Below, one piece after another: positions 5,846 through 5,991 of a DNA stretch of 5,991 bases. The stretch is taken from assembly GCA_041592135.1 (NCBI GenBank), contig JBFHQR010000137.1, one strand, 5' to 3'. The position numbers were made by a program, and so were the translations under genes. Within the stretch, counting starts at the first letter, position 1. The number at the start of each line of letters is the position of its first letter. The notes under the pieces were generated by a model. That model searched no databases. It was not told where the DNA came from and saw only the letters and a program-made list of their open reading frames with translations. This DNA is from Porticoccus sp041592135 (GTDB taxonomy: Bacteria; Pseudomonadota; Gammaproteobacteria; Pseudomonadales; Porticoccaceae).

Positions 5846-5991
5846 ACGCGTCGACAGCCCGTGCGCCGTCCCCCGCTGGGGATAAGAGCCCGCCAATTCC
5901 AGGGCGACCGGGCCAGGAGCGATAAGAGGGACCAGGAACGATAAGAGGAAAAAGGGTCGGGGGCCACCCGGCCACACATGGCTTGGCCGCC
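5846..5991. other. Non-coding tail after phaC
   Basis: No gene can be supported here. TCCCC (5869-5873) / GGGGA (5878-5882) and CGGCCA (5969-5974) / TGGCCG (5984-5989) are small GC-rich hairpins without a following T-run, so a terminator is not shown. An ATG at 5978 with only a few codons before the edge could be the next gene's start but cannot be judged. Confidence 0.35.
5881..5950 (+). repeat. GATAAGAG repeats downstream of phaC
   Basis: A 19-bp unit CCAGGAGCGATAAGAGGGA (5913-5931) is followed head to tail by a copy at 5932-5950 differing at two positions. A third GATAAGAG core is at 5881-5888. The units are purine-rich and Shine-Dalgarno-like (AGGAG, AAGAGG). They do not code for anything visible and may precede a gene beginning at or past the window edge. 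Confidence 0.6.

Noticed and set aside
4925..5977. 350-codon minus-strand ORF opposite phaC
   Set aside because: It lies antisense to the conserved catalytic half of the PHA synthase; its length reflects GC-rich codon bias and no motif is visible.

Overview
The window looks like ordinary chromosome of a GC-rich, probably marine or soil gammaproteobacterium. This rests on protein resemblance: a ClsA-type cardiolipin synthase tail, a SulP transporter very close to E. coli DauA, and a class I polyhydroxyalkanoate (PHA) synthase. Genus cannot be fixed from the sequence. I see no phage, transposon, CRISPR, rRNA or tRNA signature.

Layout. (1) Positions 2-427, + strand: the C-terminal third of a cardiolipin synthase, cut by the window edge. 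(2) Positions 482-793, + strand: a small acidic protein I do not recognise. (3) Positions 828-1019, - strand: a 63-residue ribbon-helix-helix (CopG/MetJ-Arc-like) protein, convergent with the previous gene. (4) Positions 1020-1150: an AT-rich divergent promoter region with a perfect 19-bp palindrome and a second copy of its half-site. (5) Positions 1151-2896, + strand: a complete DauA-like SulP transporter with a C-terminal STAS domain. (6) Positions 2897-3997: about 1.1 kb without a confident gene. It holds a coding-like minus-strand frame (3025-3351), a possible 42-codon ORF (3687-3815), small palindromes and hairpins, and a short tandem repeat carrying Shine-Dalgarno-like sequence just before the next gene. 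(7) Positions 3998-5845, + strand: a complete PHA synthase with its Cys-Asp-His triad. (8) Positions 5846-5991: a non-coding tail with purine-rich GATAAGAG repeats.

How the parts may work together. The ribbon-helix-helix gene and the transporter are divergent and share a palindrome-bearing control region, so the simplest reading is that the small regulator controls itself and the dicarboxylate/anion transporter. The PHA synthase stands alone, with no phaA, phaB, phasin or phaR visible. Uptake of C4-dicarboxylates and carbon storage are metabolically compatible, but the 1.1 kb gap argues against one operon. I found no strong evidence of a wholly new system. The most useful leads are the divergent operator and the coding-like 3025-3351 frame.
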